Source: an uncultured Eubacteriales bacterium
GTDB taxonomy: Bacteria; Bacillota; Clostridia; Christensenellales; Borkfalkiaceae
Reading direction: 5' to 3'
Length of the DNA stretch: 6,388 nucleotides
NCBI GenBank assembly: GCA_900540805.1
Contig: UQHL01000044.1
Coordinates: 1-6,388, forward strand
Both the position numbers and the translations under genes were made by a program. Numbering within the stretch: the stretch's first letter is position 1; each line of letters opens with the position of its first letter. The notes under the pieces are model-generated. The model did not search any database, was not told the DNA's origin, and was given only the letters and a program-made list of their open reading frames with translations. This document shows, one piece after another, positions 6,008-6,388 of the stretch.

Positions 6008-6301
6008 ATGATATTCATCAGTTTATTCGCTCATAAAAAAGGTACCGGTTCTTCCCACAACGGAAGAGACAGCGAGGCCAAAAGACTCGGGCCCAAGCGC
6101 GGCGACGGACAAAACGTGCTTGCGGGAAATATCCTCGTTCGCCAGAGAGGCACGAAGATCCATCCGGGTACCAACGTCGGCATCGGCAGCGACGATACGC
6201 TGTTTGCTTTGACGGACGGGGTCGTTCGGTATGAAAGAATGGGCAAAGACAAGAAGAAGGTCAGCGTTTATCCCGTCGAAAAGACGGCCGCTGCCGAGTA
6301 A
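6008..6301 (+). CDS. rpmA: 50S ribosomal protein L27 with an altered N-terminal extension
   Basis: 97 residues. The conserved core begins AHKKGTGSSHNGRDSEAKRL and continues through RQRGTKIHPG, GSDDTLFAL and the KKKVSVYP ending typical of L27, whose N-terminus reaches the peptidyl-transferase centre of the ribosome. In Firmicutes, L27 carries a short leader, commonly of the form MLxLxLQ[FL]FA, which the cysteine protease Prp removes; this is required for function in Staphylococcus aureus. Here the extension is MIFISLF before AHKKG: two residues shorter than the common clostridial form as I recall it, and with Ser in place of the usual Gln. The RBS AAGGAG, 8 bases upstream, fixes this start. 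Prp is normally encoded between rplU and rpmA, but only 65 bases separate them here. Confidence 0.97.
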   Translation: MIFISLFAHKKGTGSSHNGRDSEAKRLGPKRGDGQNVLAGNILVRQRGTKIHPGTNVGIGSDDTLFALTDGVVRYERMGKDKKKVSVYPVEKTAAAE

Positions 6302-6302
6302 C

Positions 6303-6388
6303 TTTATCCCCTTACGGGGCGCATTTGACAACAAATCATAACCACCAGTAAACTGGTGGTTTGCATAACCCCTAAAAGGGGATAATAC
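6303..6388 (+). mobile_element. Probable left end of an IS200/IS605-type element (partial)
   Basis: Three hairpins occur in 74 bases: CCCC/GGGG with loop TTAC (6308-6319), a 9-bp stem AACCACCAG/CTGGTGGTT with loop TAAA (6340-6361), and CCCCT/AGGGG with loop AAA (6369-6381). This resembles the hairpin-rich left ends of IS200-type elements upstream of tnpA. None has a T-tract, so they are poor terminators for rpmA. The transposase would lie beyond the window. The insertion boundary is uncertain, anywhere from just after the rpmA stop (6301) to about 6335; the first small hairpin may belong to the host. Confidence 0.5.

Noticed and set aside
6308..6319. A terminator for rpmA just after its stop codon.
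   Set aside because: The stem is only 4 bp and no T-run follows.

Overview
The window looks like part of a chromosome from an uncultured, spore-forming member of the Clostridia (Firmicutes). It holds a SpoIVFA-like/SpoIVFB-like pair, an RNase E/G gene and the ribosomal protein genes rplU (L21) and rpmA (L27). This order resembles the spoIVFA-spoIVFB-rplU-ysxB-rpmA block known from Bacillus subtilis. An rng gene and a reverse-strand gene are added between spoIVFB and rplU, and no ysxB (prp) gene lies between rplU and rpmA. Strong Shine-Dalgarno sequences and sigma-A-type promoters with extended -10 elements fit this assignment. Species-level identity cannot be read from the sequence.

Layout. 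Bases 1-60 carry two hairpins that look like the right end of an IS200/IS605-type element. Bases 94-1005 are a small accessory patch. It has a very AT-rich, reverse-strand Arc-like ribbon-helix-helix repressor gene (94-303). A 120-base divergent control region follows, containing four copies of the motif ATACAAA(TA). Then comes a broken forward gene (424-1005) whose conceptual repair gives three tandem helix-turn-helix repeats. From 1185 the conserved core begins: a membrane-anchored degenerate LytM protein (SpoIVFA-like), an M50 site-2-type protease with a C-terminal CBS-like region (SpoIVFB-like), and a complete ribonuclease G. The rng gene has its own promoter and a terminator-like hairpin in its leader, and it ends at an 18-bp perfect-stem bidirectional terminator. 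A convergent reverse-strand gene for an all-helical protein of unknown function follows (4986-5423). Then comes the rplU-rpmA operon behind a strong promoter and a structured leader that fits the L21 autoregulatory leader. Directly after rpmA a second set of hairpins (6308-6381) looks like the left end of an IS200/IS605-type element.

How the genes work together. The SpoIVFA/SpoIVFB pair would control pro-sigma-K processing in the mother cell during sporulation. RNase G and L21/L27 belong to RNA processing and ribosome assembly. The accessory patch upstream looks like a repressor facing a decayed DNA-binding gene, set between an IS end and the core operon.

Most notable points: L27 keeps a shortened, altered version of the Firmicutes N-terminal extension although prp is missing from its usual place; the four-site operator array at the repressor gene; the triple-HTH pseudogene broken mainly at homopolymers; and the promoter-hairpin arrangement ahead of rng. 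I see no clear evidence of a wholly new multi-gene system.
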